Source of the DNA: DAOUJW01 sp965218945 | GTDB lineage: Bacteria; Chloroflexota; Dehalococcoidia; Lucifugimonadales; UBA2985 | NCBI GenBank assembly: GCA_965218945.1 | Contig: OZ244718.1 | Location: 2,542,001-2,606,000, forward strand | Length of the DNA stretch: 64,000 nt | Direction: 5' to 3' | In this document: positions 8,723 to 17,857 of the stretch, piece by piece | Layout of the letters: the number at the start of each line of letters is the position of its first letter | Numbering within the stretch: the stretch's first letter is position 1 | The notes under the pieces: generated by a model | What the model saw: only the letters and a program-made list of their open reading frames with translations | Database searches by the model: none | Told to the model about the DNA's origin: nothing | Program-made: the position numbers and the translations under genes

Positions 8723-9943
8723 TCAAGTGATCTTCGACCTTATCGGCAACCTCGCTAGAACTGCGGCGGCGAGGCCAAAGAGCGCGGCGATGTAGTACAA
8801 CGCGGCGTCCACGTCTACCGCCTCATATAATCCACCGACGATGAGGGGTGATGCTGCGGCCATAATGAATTCGCTGAAGCTAAGGATGCCTAGGCCTGTC
8901 GTGGACACCTCTGGCCCCATTACATCCAAGGCCGCTGCCGTGAGTATTGGTTGGTCGGGGTAAAGGAACAGCCCCAATAGCGCCACAGTTATGGTCAACT
9001 CAACTCCCTGGCCGTTAGGTATAAGCAATAGCGATAGAGCAGCCGACCACATTAACCCTGGCACTAGCACTTGTTTCCGGCCCCAGCGGTCTGACAAATA
9101 TGCCACGAATAGCTTGGACACCAGGCCAACAGCTAACAGTAGCCCGATGTGGAACCCTCGCATAAGGGGGTTGAGGCCCAACTCGTGGTCAAAGTAAATG
9201 GGCAATAAGGTGATCAAGGCCACTAGCGCCATAGCCCTCAGCCCAAGGACGAACGCAATCCCCCAGAGCACCCGATTTTTGAGCAAGCGACAAGTCATTT
9301 CAATCCGAGCGGCTAGGTCAGTCTTGATGGCCTCGGCTTCCCGCAATTGTCCGATATTCTTAAAGGACCAGACCGCCAAGAAGACCAGGAAAAGCGGTGC
9401 GATTGAGTAAACGCTGAGAATACCTTGCCATGTCAACAATGCCAGAAGCGCCCCAGTGGCCAGGGGGCCGGCCACGTCGCCAACCCCGCCTCCAACTCCA
9501 TGGAAGGCTAGGGCCATACCGCGCCGCTGGGAAACGTGGTACGAGAGCGAGACTGATGCGGGAAGGTGCCAGATTGAGTGGGAAATGGCCACCGCCGCGA
9601 ATCCGATGAGCAGCAGGAGATAGAACGTGGAGACTCCCATTATGAGACATCCCAACCCAGATACCCCAAGGCAAGCAGTCAGCAGCGTGCCCCAATGTTT
9701 ACGGATGACATCTACAATGAACCCTCCGGGCAGCAAGACCAGGCCCGAAGCGAGTTCGCGGATACTGATGACTCCGCCCACGCCAACCGCGTTTAGCCGG
9801 AAAGTGCTCTGTATTTCAGGTAGAATTACAATAAAGCTCTGAATTATCCAGTGAAAGAGGATGTGGCCTACAACCAGTCCACAAACGATAAACCAGATCC
9901 TCTGCTGTTCACCAGTTCCAACTCGGATGGTACCCCTCCCGAC
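8723..9943 (-). CDS. MFS transporter, start region anomalous
   Basis: About 400 aa in 12 hydrophobic helices; SDRWGRK in the second half is the repeated MFS loop motif. From the first usable start (GTG at 9781) the protein would be 352 aa and would lack the first helix. The same frame stays open 54 codons further upstream to a stop at 9946-9944 and encodes a convincing first helix (RIWFIVCGLVVGHILFHW). No ATG, GTG or TTG is in that frame; an ATG in a neighbouring frame lies at 9953. A small frameshift near the 5' end, in the genome or the assembly, is the simplest reading. It is divergent from the AraC-type regulator at 10026, which may control it. The substrate is unknown. Confidence 0.75.
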   Translation of the reverse strand, partial: VGRGTIRVGTGEQQRIWFIVCGLVVGHILFHWIIQSFIVILPEIQSTFRLNAVGVGGVISIRELASGLVLLPGGFIVDVIRKHWGTLLTACLGVSGLGCLIMGVSTFYLLLLIGFAAVAISHSIWHLPASVSLSYHVSQRRGMALAFHGVGGGVGDVAGPLATGALLALLTWQGILSVYSIAPLFLVFLAVWSFKNIGQLREAEAIKTDLAARIEMTCRLLKNRVLWGIAFVLGLRAMALVALITLLPIYFDHELGLNPLMRGFHIGLLLAVGLVSKLFVAYLSDRWGRKQVLVPGLMWSAALSLLLIPNGQGVELTITVALLGLFLYPDQPILTAAALDVMGPEVSTTGLGILSFSEFIMAAASPLIVGGLYEAVDVDAALYYIAALFGLAAAVLARLPIRSKIT

Positions 9944-10025
9944 TTATTGCCATTGCGACTCTGGTTTGACTCGCAATCTGATGTTGAGTTGAATATATAT
10001 GTGATGCGCTTTACAATCTATCGAC

Positions 10026-10826
10026 ATGTTGCCAATAAATACGCCGAACCGGACAGACCACGATCTGGTCTACCACGATGACTACGGTGCGGACGTTGAT
10101 CGCCCGATAGTAATCCGGGCGGAGGAATACCCGTCGGGTTACAATACTTATGGTCACTGGCACAGGCGGAGCCAGTTGGCGTATGCCAGCTCCGGAGTAA
10201 TCACAGTCACTAGTGCTAAGGGGATCTGGGTAGTGCCTCAACAGCGCGCGGTATGGATTCCCGCCGGCATAGAACACGATATCCAGACGACGGGGTCGGT
10301 GTCGATGCGAAGCGCCTACATCCGCCAGGAGGAGTTTCCCTGGCTACCAACCGATTGTTGTGTCGTCACCGTTACCCAGCTCTTGAAGGAACTTATCCTG
10401 CGGGCGGCCGATTTCCCCCAGTGGTATGAAACGGGCGGGCACCAAGAACGGATCATGACCCTGGTCTTGGACGAAATAAGGGAGCTGCCATCAATACCGT
10501 TGTATCTGCCCGAACCCAATGATTCTAGGCTCAAGGAGATTGCTGCGGTCATAAAGCAAGATCCCGCGGACCGTAGAACACTGCCAGACTGGGGAAAGGA
10601 GGTTGGGGCCAGCAGTAGGACCCTAGCTCGGCTCTTTCTGACGGATACTGGCATGACCTTTCGTCACTGGCAAAGACAGGCCCGTCTGTTGGACGGACTG
10701 ATACGCTTGGCTGAGAGACAACCGGTGACAGAAGTGGCTTTGGAATTGGGCTATGAGACTCCCAGCGCCTTCATCGCCATGTTCCGAAGGTCGTTGGGAG
10801 TTACACCTGGTCAATATTTCGTTTGA
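10026..10826 (+). CDS. AraC-family transcriptional regulator with cupin sensor domain
   Basis: 266 aa. The N-terminal half is a cupin-like sensor (GHWHRRSQLAYASSG, then VPQQRAVWIPAGIEHDI). The C-terminal half has the two helix-turn-helices of AraC regulators (DWGKEVGASSRTLARLFLTDTGMTF and VTEVALELGYETPSAFIAMFRRSLGVTPGQYF). The layout matches the NimR-like subgroup that sits divergently beside an efflux MFS gene, as here. It probably activates or represses the MFS gene at 8723-9943. No clear ribosome site precedes the ATG. Confidence 0.92.
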   Translation: MLPINTPNRTDHDLVYHDDYGADVDRPIVIRAEEYPSGYNTYGHWHRRSQLAYASSGVITVTSAKGIWVVPQQRAVWIPAGIEHDIQTTGSVSMRSAYIRQEEFPWLPTDCCVVTVTQLLKELILRAADFPQWYETGGHQERIMTLVLDEIRELPSIPLYLPEPNDSRLKEIAAVIKQDPADRRTLPDWGKEVGASSRTLARLFLTDTGMTFRHWQRQARLLDGLIRLAERQPVTEVALELGYETPSAFIAMFRRSLGVTPGQYFV

Positions 10827-10981
10827 TGGAAGTAGCCACTCAGATCGGCTGTGAGAGATTTCTATTGTAACCAGGGAGCCTGACACTTCGATAGAATGAC
10901 CCCTATATGGGTACGTAACATCTACCACTTATCGTGAATTCTTCAGGCTTGCAACCCTTTTATTGTATCTATAGCGATACT

Positions 10982-10997
10982 AGGTGTGGGAACACCT
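10982..10997. promoter_or_regulatory. Perfect hairpin or operator before the antitoxin remnant
   Basis: AGGTGT-GGGA-ACACCT: 6-bp perfect arms with a 4-nt loop, 3 nt before the GGAGG of the remnant at 11015. Antitoxin genes often carry an autoregulatory palindrome here, so this may be a leftover operator. Confidence 0.4.
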
Positions 10998-11014
10998 GTA
11001 GGAGGGAACAGAGA

Positions 11015-11201
11015 ATGAGTTATACAGAAACAGTGTTCTAAGGACACGTCGGATAGCCTGGACACAAGAGAAGGTATGTTTGCGCGCCTGAATGCCGCAT
11101 TGGAAGGGGATGTCGCAGGTGGAATAATGGAGGCCATCGGGGATATGGCCCGTGCCAAGGGAATGAGGAGAGCAGCCCAGGATACAGGGTTGGGGAGGTA
11201 G
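11015..11201 (+). pseudogene. Frameshifted HigA-like addiction-module antidote remnant
   Basis: An ATG at 11015 with GGAGG 9 nt upstream opens MSYTETVF and stops at once. In the next frame (11019-11201) the reading continues as GMFARLNAALEGDVAGGIME, then AIGDMARAKGMRRAAQDTGLGR, followed by a stop. This is the core of the addiction-module antidote family, whose members read ...LNEALEEGDP...ALGDIARAKGM...LAKETGLSRE. The C-terminal part of the helix-turn-helix is missing, and no HigB-like toxin remains next to it. A decayed orphan antitoxin. Confidence 0.6.
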
Positions 11202-11379
11202 TGAGCTACCCCCACAATCCTTGCGAATGTAATTGACCCTCCTCAGGCTAAGCGCATTTGTCCGCGAGGATGACCAGAATCCAAATCGCATAGCCGATAG
11301 TAGGGTTTGAGGCCGAGAGAACAATACCCTATGCCTCAATTGAAATGCGCGGAATGGCTCGCATTGAGGATTACCTCCG

Positions 11380-12057
11380 CTATATCCTCGGCGGATTCAA
11401 CTCCAGCAGCCTCTCGAACAGCCTGTGATTCTGCACCACATCGCCGGCGGCCCGATGGGAACTGATGCGGGAAGTGGAGATGCCCAAATCCTCGCAGGCA
11501 GCAGTCAAGCCGGTCCGCAGCCCAAGGGCCGGTAAAGCAATTACCCGCTGTGCATAGTCTTGATGGCTCTCCCCCGCCTCTTGGTACTCGCCCAGTTTGT
11601 AACCCTTATACAATCCGGCAGTGTCTATGAAACGCTCAATTTGTAGGTCGATCGCCTCGTCTATGCAAAGACTGGGATATTGGCCTACTTCCACAGCATG
11701 GCAGTGTCGGCTGGCCGCTTCCAGCAAGTACGGCCGATCCGACTTGATCATGTTATGTCCCACTGGGGGCAGACCAGCCGTTTTCTCAACGAACCAGGCA
11801 AGTGCATCATCTATACCGATTCCCCCAGCAGCCAAGTCTCTATCGGTGATTCCAGTCAGCCTCACGATTCTGTTGGGAATTGGCCGGTCAATCTTAACCA
11901 AGACCCGATCAGTAACAAGGATTTGGCCTGGCAACGATACTCCGACGGCCATCTCGATAATCAGGCCGGTGTGGGGATTCGCGCCTGTCATCTCCAGGTC
12001 GATTACCGCATATCCATCTCGCACAACCATTGCCTCAAGCCCACCAGTCTTGGTCAT
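11380..12057 (-). CDS. DnaQ-like DEDDh 3'-5' exonuclease
   Basis: 225 aa with all three exonuclease motifs: DLEMTG (Exo I, Asp and Glu) near residue 20, GHNMIKSDRP (Exo II) near 100, and HRAAGDV (Exo III, His and Asp) near 205. The fold is that of RNase T, oligoribonuclease and the DNA polymerase III epsilon subunit; a free-standing protein of this size may trim RNA or single-stranded DNA. It stands alone, with poor ribosome sites at the possible starts (12057 or 12030). Lying between an antitoxin scar and a GmrSD-like gene, it may belong to accessory DNA. Confidence 0.85.
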   Translation of the reverse strand: MTKTGGLEAMVVRDGYAVIDLEMTGANPHTGLIIEMAVGVSLPGQILVTDRVLVKIDRPIPNRIVRLTGITDRDLAAGGIGIDDALAWFVEKTAGLPPVGHNMIKSDRPYLLEAASRHCHAVEVGQYPSLCIDEAIDLQIERFIDTAGLYKGYKLGEYQEAGESHQDYAQRVIALPALGLRTGLTAACEDLGISTSRISSHRAAGDVVQNHRLFERLLELNPPRI

Positions 12058-12358
12058 AGGGTGTCTGATCGTCGTCCATCTCAGGCAGGTCTTTCAAGGG
12101 TCTTTGAAATCCTGCCATCCGCGGTAATGAGATTCCTTGGAAGTCGTTGGCTTCGAACAGCAGAGGTGGCCTCCTGCAAGTGAGGTACATAGACTGTCCT
12201 AGAATGGGACTGAGCACGTTATGATTCCATTAAGAAGTACGTTTTTGGGCGCCCCAACATAATGACGACAATGGCAGAGTTCTGTAAACTCGATAAACAA
12301 ACATCGTGGTCACACCTTTCCCATGTATTGAACTGGACACTCGATCGGAGGGAAGTAA
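12058..12358. other. Intergenic region upstream of the GmrSD-like gene
   Basis: About 300 bp with nothing recognised apart from the GGAGGG ribosome site of the gene at 12359. A short minus-strand frame here has no family features. Confidence 0.4.
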
Positions 12359-14104
12359 ATGCACCAACAAGGTGGCACAATTAAAGAGACATTAGACAGC
12401 ATCGCAACGCATGAATATGTTCTACCGGCAATTCAGAGGGAATTTGTATGGCGGCCGGAACAAGTATGTAACCTGTTTGATAGCCTGATGCAAGACTACC
12501 CGTTTGGCGAGTTCATGTTCTGGAGGGTTGAGGCGCAGAATGCCGGCCAATACCGTTGGTACGACTTCGTCAGGGAGTACCATCAGCGCGACAACCCACA
12601 CTGCCCGGAACTCGGGCCCATTCACGACAAACCTCTAACCGCCGTGCTTGACGGCCAGCAACGCTTGACTGCATTCAATATTGGCCTCCGTGGTTCTATG
12701 GCCATTAAATTGCCCTATAGGTGGTGGAACAGCTTGGATGCCTTTCCGAAGAGGGTGCTGGCACTTGACCTGTTGGCGCCACCGGATCCTGATGAAGAAG
12801 GCAGCCGTTACACTTTCGACTTCGTTAACGAAGATCACATAGGTGTCCACGACGATCGCTTATGGTTTAGGGTATCAGATATCATGAGGATGACCTCTGG
12901 CCCAGATATGCTTGATTGGCTCTCCAACATAGGCCTCGGTACGGAGCCACAGCGCTTGGCCTTTCGTACACTGGACCGCCTCTACCAAGCCATCCGTGTC
13001 GAACCCGTCGTTGCCTATTACGAGGAAAAGAGCCAAGACATAGAGCGTGTCCTGAATATCTTTATCCGGTGCAACAGTGGCGGGACGCCCCTGTCATACT
13101 CTAATCTTCTCTTGAGCATTGCCGTATCGCAATGGGACACACTTGATGCCAGGCGTGAAGTCCACGGGCTAGTGGATGAAATGAACAATGTCAGAGCCGG
13201 ACTGCTGTTTAATGCAGATTTTGTCCTCAAAGCAGGGCTCATGCTGACCGACATTGCCAGCGTGGGGTTCCGGGTAGAGAACTTCACTCATGAAAACATG
13301 GCCATCTTGGAAAGGGATTGGCCGAATATACGTCAGGCCTTGCTGGAAACGGTGGAGCTGGTGGACAGTTTTGGTTTCGACAGCAGGACAATCCAGGCCA
13401 CCAATTCGCTCTTACCCATCGCCTATTACCTATACAAAAAAGGGGCGCCGAGGGACTTTGAAACCAGCGACCATTACCTAGACGACCGCAATATCATTCG
13501 GGGTTGGCTCACTAGGTCTATTCTGAAAGAGTCCGGGATTTGGGGTAGCGGACTAGACACCTTGCTTACGGCCTTGCGGGAGGTAATCCGCAATTCCGAC
13601 GGGTCGGAGTTTCCTGCTGCCGAACTTCGGCGAGTGATGGCGCAAAGGGGCAAAACGTTAGACTTTGTTGAGGAGGAAATAGAGGATCTGGCCGACATGC
13701 GGTTGGGAGACCGGCGCATTTTCCCATTGTTGACAATGCTCTTCCCTCACTTTGGATCCCGCGATGGTTCTGATATCGACCACGTATTCCCGAAGAGCCG
13801 CTTCACGCCTAATCGACTGAGTGCTGCGGGCGTGGGAGTCGAACACATTGACGAGTTCCGTGACCGCTGCGACCGCTTGGCGAATCTCCAGTTGTTGGAC
13901 CGCTCCGTCAACAACGAAAAGCGAGCCTCCTTACCCGCGGACTGGCTCGACGTACATTGCCCGGAAGACACGACCCGTCAAAATTACTGCGACCGTCATT
14001 TGTTGGGAGAAGTGCCGAGAAGGATAAATGATTTCGCCGAATTCTATTCCACTCGCCGTGAGCAACTCAGATACCGTATCGCACAGCTGGTGAACGCAGT
14101 CTAA
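12359..14104 (+). CDS. GmrSD-like DUF262/DUF1524 protein, probable modification-dependent defence nuclease
   Basis: 581 aa. The N-terminal DUF262 (ParB/Srx-like) domain shows AIQREFVW at 24-31 and VLDGQQRLTAF at 96-106, the nucleotide-binding motif of GmrS-type domains. The C-terminal DUF1524 domain has an HNH-type nuclease centre, DIDHVFPKSRF (about 472-482), followed by LANLQLLDRSVNNEKR (about 505-520). Family members include the type IV enzyme GmrSD, which cuts glucosylated hydroxymethylcytosine DNA, and other phage-defence nucleases; which DNA mark is recognised here is unknown. GGAGGG lies 6 nt before the ATG. It is 500 bp upstream of a serine recombinase and is plausible cargo of that element. 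Confidence 0.88.
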   Translation: MHQQGGTIKETLDSIATHEYVLPAIQREFVWRPEQVCNLFDSLMQDYPFGEFMFWRVEAQNAGQYRWYDFVREYHQRDNPHCPELGPIHDKPLTAVLDGQQRLTAFNIGLRGSMAIKLPYRWWNSLDAFPKRVLALDLLAPPDPDEEGSRYTFDFVNEDHIGVHDDRLWFRVSDIMRMTSGPDMLDWLSNIGLGTEPQRLAFRTLDRLYQAIRVEPVVAYYEEKSQDIERVLNIFIRCNSGGTPLSYSNLLLSIAVSQWDTLDARREVHGLVDEMNNVRAGLLFNADFVLKAGLMLTDIASVGFRVENFTHENMAILERDWPNIRQALLETVELVDSFGFDSRTIQATNSLLPIAYYLYKKGAPRDFETSDHYLDDRNIIRGWLTRSILKESGIWGSGLDTLLTALREVIRNSDGSEFPAAELRRVMAQRGKTLDFVEEEIEDLADMRLGDRRIFPLLTMLFPHFGSRDGSDIDHVFPKSRFTPNRLSAAGVGVEHIDEFRDRCDRLANLQLLDRSVNNEKRASLPADWLDVHCPEDTTRQNYCDRHLLGEVPRRINDFAEFYSTRREQLRYRIAQLVNAV

Positions 14105-14598
14105 CTGAGCGTCTAGCAACAATACGACCAGTGTGAACTTTTGGATGGTTGCTGCTCCAACATTCGCGGCAGGGAGGGTGTCGCCTGCTGCTTTCTTCTC
14201 ATTGAAGACACTTACTGCTCGTCGGCGACTACAAGAATCGGCTGATGACCCATTACAACAACATCGACACATACAGCGACGAAGGCGACTACGGTTTTAT
14301 CCGTGGAGCTACGGAGACCACAGGGACTTCATTGTCCAACACGGCGATACTTGTTGGACAGAGAAATATCCAATTCAACCCCCTCAGGCCATTTCCCATC
14401 TCAATGTCGGCAATCAGAGACCAAAACCAATGGGGATGTAGCTGCAGACCAGAATTTGCTCTGGCAGGATGGCGACCAGTCCTTTGTTCGCTCCTCAGAT
14501 ATCGTTTTGGAGAAACAGTCTACTCGCCTGACAGAGGCTCCTTGCACACAGAGTACCCACGGCAATACGATGGTTGGAAGTACCTGTAGGAGGAAGGC
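14105..14598. other. Region between the GmrSD-like gene and the recombinase
   Basis: About 490 bp. Overlapping plus-strand frames of about 100 codons exist but show no family features and no ribosome site. An attachment site or recombinase control region could lie here, but nothing is visible that supports one. Confidence 0.4.
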
Positions 14599-16242
14599 AT
14601 GATCAAACAGCTTAACGAATATGTACCCGCGGCCCTCTATGCCAGGGTGTCCAGCGACAGGCAGGACGTAGACCTCTCAATTGCAGCCCAGATGAGGGCG
14701 CTAAGGGACTACGCCGAGAAGAACGGATACGTCGTCGCCAGGGAATACATTGACGAGGCCGAGAGCGGCCGCATAGCCGACAGGCCACAGTTCCGTAGGA
14801 TGTTGGACGAGGCAAGTAAACCCAATGCCCCCTTCAAAGAGATCTTGGTCTGGAAGTTCTCCCGCTTCACCCGTAAGCGAGAGCACGTTGTCGCATTCAA
14901 GTCCATGCTCAGGAAAAGAGGCATCAAGGTTGTTTCCATAACGGAGCACGCCGACGACACTCCAACGGGGAAGCTCATGGAGGCTATCATAGAGAGTGTG
15001 GACGAATTCTATAGCGAGAACTTGGCCCAGGAAGTAACCAGGGGAATGAGAGAGGCTGCGTCCAGGGGCTTCTGGGTCTCCAGCCGTGTTCCCTACGGAT
15101 ACAGGAAGATTATGGTCCAGGATGGGGCCAAGAAGCGACCCAAGTTGGAGCCGGTAGAGTGGGAGGAGAGCCTAGTGCGGCGAATGTTCCGAATGGCTGA
15201 GGTCGGCAAGAGCGTCCTGGACATCGTGAAGACACTCAACGGGGATGGCATACCAAGTCCCAGGGGAAAGCGGTGGTCGAAGACGGCGGTTCATACCATC
15301 CTCAGGAACGAGACCTACACGGGTGCTCTGGTATGGGGCGTCGCGGCAAAGGACAAGGCCGAACCGGTACGGGTGGACGATGCCTTCCCAGCGATAGTCT
15401 CCAGGGAAACCTACAATCAAGTCGCCGCCTTGCTAGAGTCCCGCGCCCCTGCGAAGGTGAATCCCCGTAGGGTGGCAAGCTCCTATCTGCTCAGCGGACT
15501 CCTGATGTGCGAGGCTTGCAAGAGGGCCCTCACAGGCCAGGAGTCCAAGAGCGGGCAGTTCGCCTACTACGTCTGCAACTCCCTGATGAAGAGAGGACAG
15601 GGCGAGTGCGACTCCCCAAGGCTCAACGCCAGGAGGTTCGAGAGGCTCGTAATAGACCAGATCAGGGAGAACATCCTAACGGAGAGCAACATCCGGGATC
15701 TGGTGAAGCTGGTGGACGAGGAGATGGACGGTGTGGCCGCCGAGAAGAGGCAGAGACTTGAGACCATCGAGGAGGAACAGGTGCAGGTGAAGCGGTGGCT
15801 GGATAGGCTCTACCGGGCCATAGAGACGACTGACTTGGAGCCTGCGGACATGGCTCCCCGCATCAGGGAGCACAGGGAGAGCTTGGAGAAGCTGCAGGTG
15901 GCTGCTGAGGAGGCCCGGGCCATGCTCTCAGACCGCCGAGTGGTTCTGGACGACGTGGAGACCATAGCTACCTACGCCAGGGATATGAGCGAATTCCTGA
16001 TGTCCAGCGACCTGACGGAGACCAAGTCCTTCATCCGGTCTTTCGTGAATGAGGTTGCGGTGAGGCCGGGAAGCGCTACAATTCGCTATACCATTCCGAT
16101 GCCTCAAGACAGCCGGATACCCGGTCGAGACATGGAGGAGATGGCCTTGGCCGATCCGGTACTGCGTTCGGTAAGCGATGGTGGGCCGTCAGGGATTCGA
16201 ACCCTGGACTCCCGGATTAAAAGTCCGGAGCTCTGCCGCTGA
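14599..16242 (+). CDS. Large serine recombinase (site-specific integrase)
   Basis: 547 aa. The resolvase-type catalytic domain begins ALYARVSSDRQ, with the nucleophile Ser18, and includes ILVWKFSRFTR and SVDEFYSENLAQEV. The recombinase domain follows (VPYGYRK; GIPSPRGKRWSKTAVHTILRN). A zinc-ribbon domain has CEACKRALTG and later YYVCNS and ECDSP, and a coiled coil lies at about 370-440. AGGAGG lies 7 nt before the ATG. The last codons, encoding GGPSGIRTLDSRIKSPELCR, are antisense to the tRNA-Lys gene and the stop lies inside it. This suggests insertion at the 3' end of that tRNA, the recombinase marking one edge of an element extending left. Confidence 0.93.
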   Translation: MIKQLNEYVPAALYARVSSDRQDVDLSIAAQMRALRDYAEKNGYVVAREYIDEAESGRIADRPQFRRMLDEASKPNAPFKEILVWKFSRFTRKREHVVAFKSMLRKRGIKVVSITEHADDTPTGKLMEAIIESVDEFYSENLAQEVTRGMREAASRGFWVSSRVPYGYRKIMVQDGAKKRPKLEPVEWEESLVRRMFRMAEVGKSVLDIVKTLNGDGIPSPRGKRWSKTAVHTILRNETYTGALVWGVAAKDKAEPVRVDDAFPAIVSRETYNQVAALLESRAPAKVNPRRVASSYLLSGLLMCEACKRALTGQESKSGQFAYYVCNSLMKRGQGECDSPRLNARRFERLVIDQIRENILTESNIRDLVKLVDEEMDGVAAEKRQRLETIEEEQVQVKRWLDRLYRAIETTDLEPADMAPRIREHRESLEKLQVAAEEARAMLSDRRVVLDDVETIATYARDMSEFLMSSDLTETKSFIRSFVNEVAVRPGSATIRYTIPMPQDSRIPGRDMEEMALADPVLRSVSDGGPSGIRTLDSRIKSPELCR

Positions 16243-16253
16243 GCTAACGGCCC
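16179..16253 (-). tRNA. tRNA-Lys (anticodon TTT)
   Basis: The minus strand folds as a complete tRNA: acceptor arms GGGCCGT and ACGGCCC, D-arm GCTCAGCGGCAGAGC, anticodon stem CCGGA/TCCGG with loop CTTTTAA (anticodon TTT), T-arm CAGGG-TTCGAAT-CCCTG, discriminator A and an encoded CCA end. Its 3' half overlaps the 3' end of the recombinase gene on the other strand. It lies 27 bp past the lepB stop on the same strand. Confidence 0.97.
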
Positions 16254-16280
16254 AAGAGGTGTAGGCCGATTCTATATTAG

Positions 16281-16898
16281 CTATGGCGGATTATCAACCG
16301 ATGCCCTTGACGGCGCAGAGAGGAATGAGAACTCAAAGGGCGGCCAGTACCGCACCAGCACCTTGCCGACAATGCTCTCAAGAGGGACTGTTCCCCAGTG
16401 CCGGGAATCGCTGCTGCCGTCCCGGTTGTCCCCCATTACAAAGTAGCTTTCCGGCGGCACCAGGGTCGGTCCCAGACTGCTCAAATCACGCTCCTCCAGA
16501 TAGGGTTCGTCAAGCGCCTCGCCGTCTATCTTCACAGCGCCCCTGTGTATCTCCACCGTCTCTCCGGGCAAACCGATGACCCGTTTGACGAAATCCCGGC
16601 TGGGGTCCTTGGGGTATCGAAATACGATAACGTCTCCGCGCCTGGGCGGGTGGAACGGGAACAGCGCCGACTGATCGTCCCAGATGTCCACAAAAGGCGC
16701 CAGTCCATCGACAATCTCTGAATCCACGTGCGCATACACCAGCTTGTTCACCACAAGCCTGTCCTTGGGGAAAAGGGTGGCCTCCATGCTGGAAAGCTCC
16801 ACCCGGTAGTTGCGAACGCTGACCTGGAGCACCAGAAACATCAGCAGGGCAAGGGCAATGGTCTCCAGCATGTCTTCCAGGAAGTACTTCATAATCAA
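16281..16898 (-). CDS. lepB: Signal peptidase I
   Basis: 205 aa. One N-terminal membrane helix (MLETIALALLMFLVLQV) anchors the enzyme. The catalytic Ser lies in VELSSMEATLFPKDRL (box B), the general-base Lys in RDFVKRVIGLPGE (box D), and box E is GDNRDGSSDSRHWG. It cleaves signal peptides of exported proteins on the outer face of the membrane. The first ATG (16892) is a more natural start than the TTG at 16898. tRNA-Lys follows closely on the same strand. Confidence 0.95.
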   Translation of the reverse strand: MIMKYFLEDMLETIALALLMFLVLQVSVRNYRVELSSMEATLFPKDRLVVNKLVYAHVDSEIVDGLAPFVDIWDDQSALFPFHPPRRGDVIVFRYPKDPSRDFVKRVIGLPGETVEIHRGAVKIDGEALDEPYLEERDLSSLGPTLVPPESYFVMGDNRDGSSDSRHWGTVPLESIVGKVLVRYWPPFEFSFLSAPSRASVDNPP

Positions 16899-17006
16899 TT
16901 ACAGTATTCTCGACAGTATCAACGGTTGGCAATTATACCCCTGCTCAATGCGTCGCGCCATTGCGACTATGGGTATAAGGCTGCGAAAACTGCCATGCGT
17001 CGAGGG

Positions 17007-17807
17007 CTAGCGAGACCCAACGACGCTGACCGTAACGATGTCTACGCCGTGATACTTCTGATGGCGCACCGACGACGCGTAGTGACGCAGCAGGCGAAAC
17101 GATATCTCCCTGCTGTCCGGTATATCCGGCGTCTCTCCCAGGTACGACAGCCGGTCTTCCAGGTTCTCTCCCTCGGATGCTGACACAAACTCCAGCTCCG
17201 CTCCACCCACGCCGGTGCGGGCGGTGACAACCAAGCGCCGCGGCTTGTCCCATTCGTCCGTCTCCGGGTATTCTCCATCTTCCGACAGCAGGCTCGTCAG
17301 CGTCTCCTCAGCCACAAAGACCAGTCGCTCAGTCGAGGCGGCGTTCCATCCGGCCCTGGAGGCGAACCCGCGAAGGAACTCGGTCAAGCTCGGCAGGGCG
17401 TCCGAGTCCAGAGCGACCTCCAGTCGCCTGCGCCGCGGGGATGTCATCTCTATCAACACCATCAATATCACCGCGACAAGAGCCCCTGAGGTCATGCCGT
17501 TACCGAGCAGCACGCCCAGGAATCCATCGCCCAGCAGGTCCGGGAAGATCCACGCGTTCTGGAAGCCCGTACCGATCCAGAAAGACAGCCCGACAACGAC
17601 GGCTTTTCGGTGATCGACGCCGTCCTGTATGACGATCTTCATCCCCTGCACAAAGAGCATCCCTATGAGAACAATTATGTATGCGGCGGCAACGGGAGCG
17701 GGGATAGCTATCAACAAGGCCATGAATTTTGGCAAGAACGCCACCGCCACGAAGATGACACCGATAACGACCGCTTGTTGGGCGTCTGTCCTGATGCTAC
17801 AATACAT
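17007..17807 (-). pseudogene. 5'-truncated NCS2 xanthine/uracil permease with C-terminal cytoplasmic domain
   Basis: 266 aa. The first ~120 residues match the last helices of NCS2 nucleobase permeases (AVAFLPKF, IVLIGMLFVQGMKIVIQDG, VVVGLSFWIGTGFQN, LGDGFLGVLLGNGMTSGAL). Family members are over 400 aa, so most of the transport domain is missing. A soluble C-terminal region of about 130 aa follows (LTEFLRGFASRAGWN, LVFVAEETLTSLL), resembling RsbW/anti-sigma-type ATPase domains without clear ATP boxes. The N-terminus ends within about 60 bp of tRNA-Asn, whose probable promoter overlaps the truncated end. Probably non-functional. Confidence 0.7.
17775..17803 (+). promoter_or_regulatory. Sigma-70-type promoter for tRNA-Asn
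   Basis: TTGTTG at 17775-17780, a 17-bp spacer and TACAAT at 17798-17803. Transcription would start about 45 bp before the tRNA. It lies within the truncated permease end. Confidence 0.5.
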
Positions 17808-17857
17808 CCGATTTAAGGACTGGATGCCTTTGGGCCGCCAGCTCCAAGAAGCCTCAA

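Noticed and set aside
12035..12217. 60-codon minus-strand frame upstream of the exonuclease
   Set aside because: Overlaps the exonuclease start, no recognisable features.
14245..14589. Plus-strand frame of 114 codons before the recombinase
   Set aside because: No ribosome site, no family features and competing frames of similar length.
17400..17807. Treating the permease piece as an intact gene
   Set aside because: Most of the transport domain is missing and the start coincides with the tRNA-Asn promoter region.
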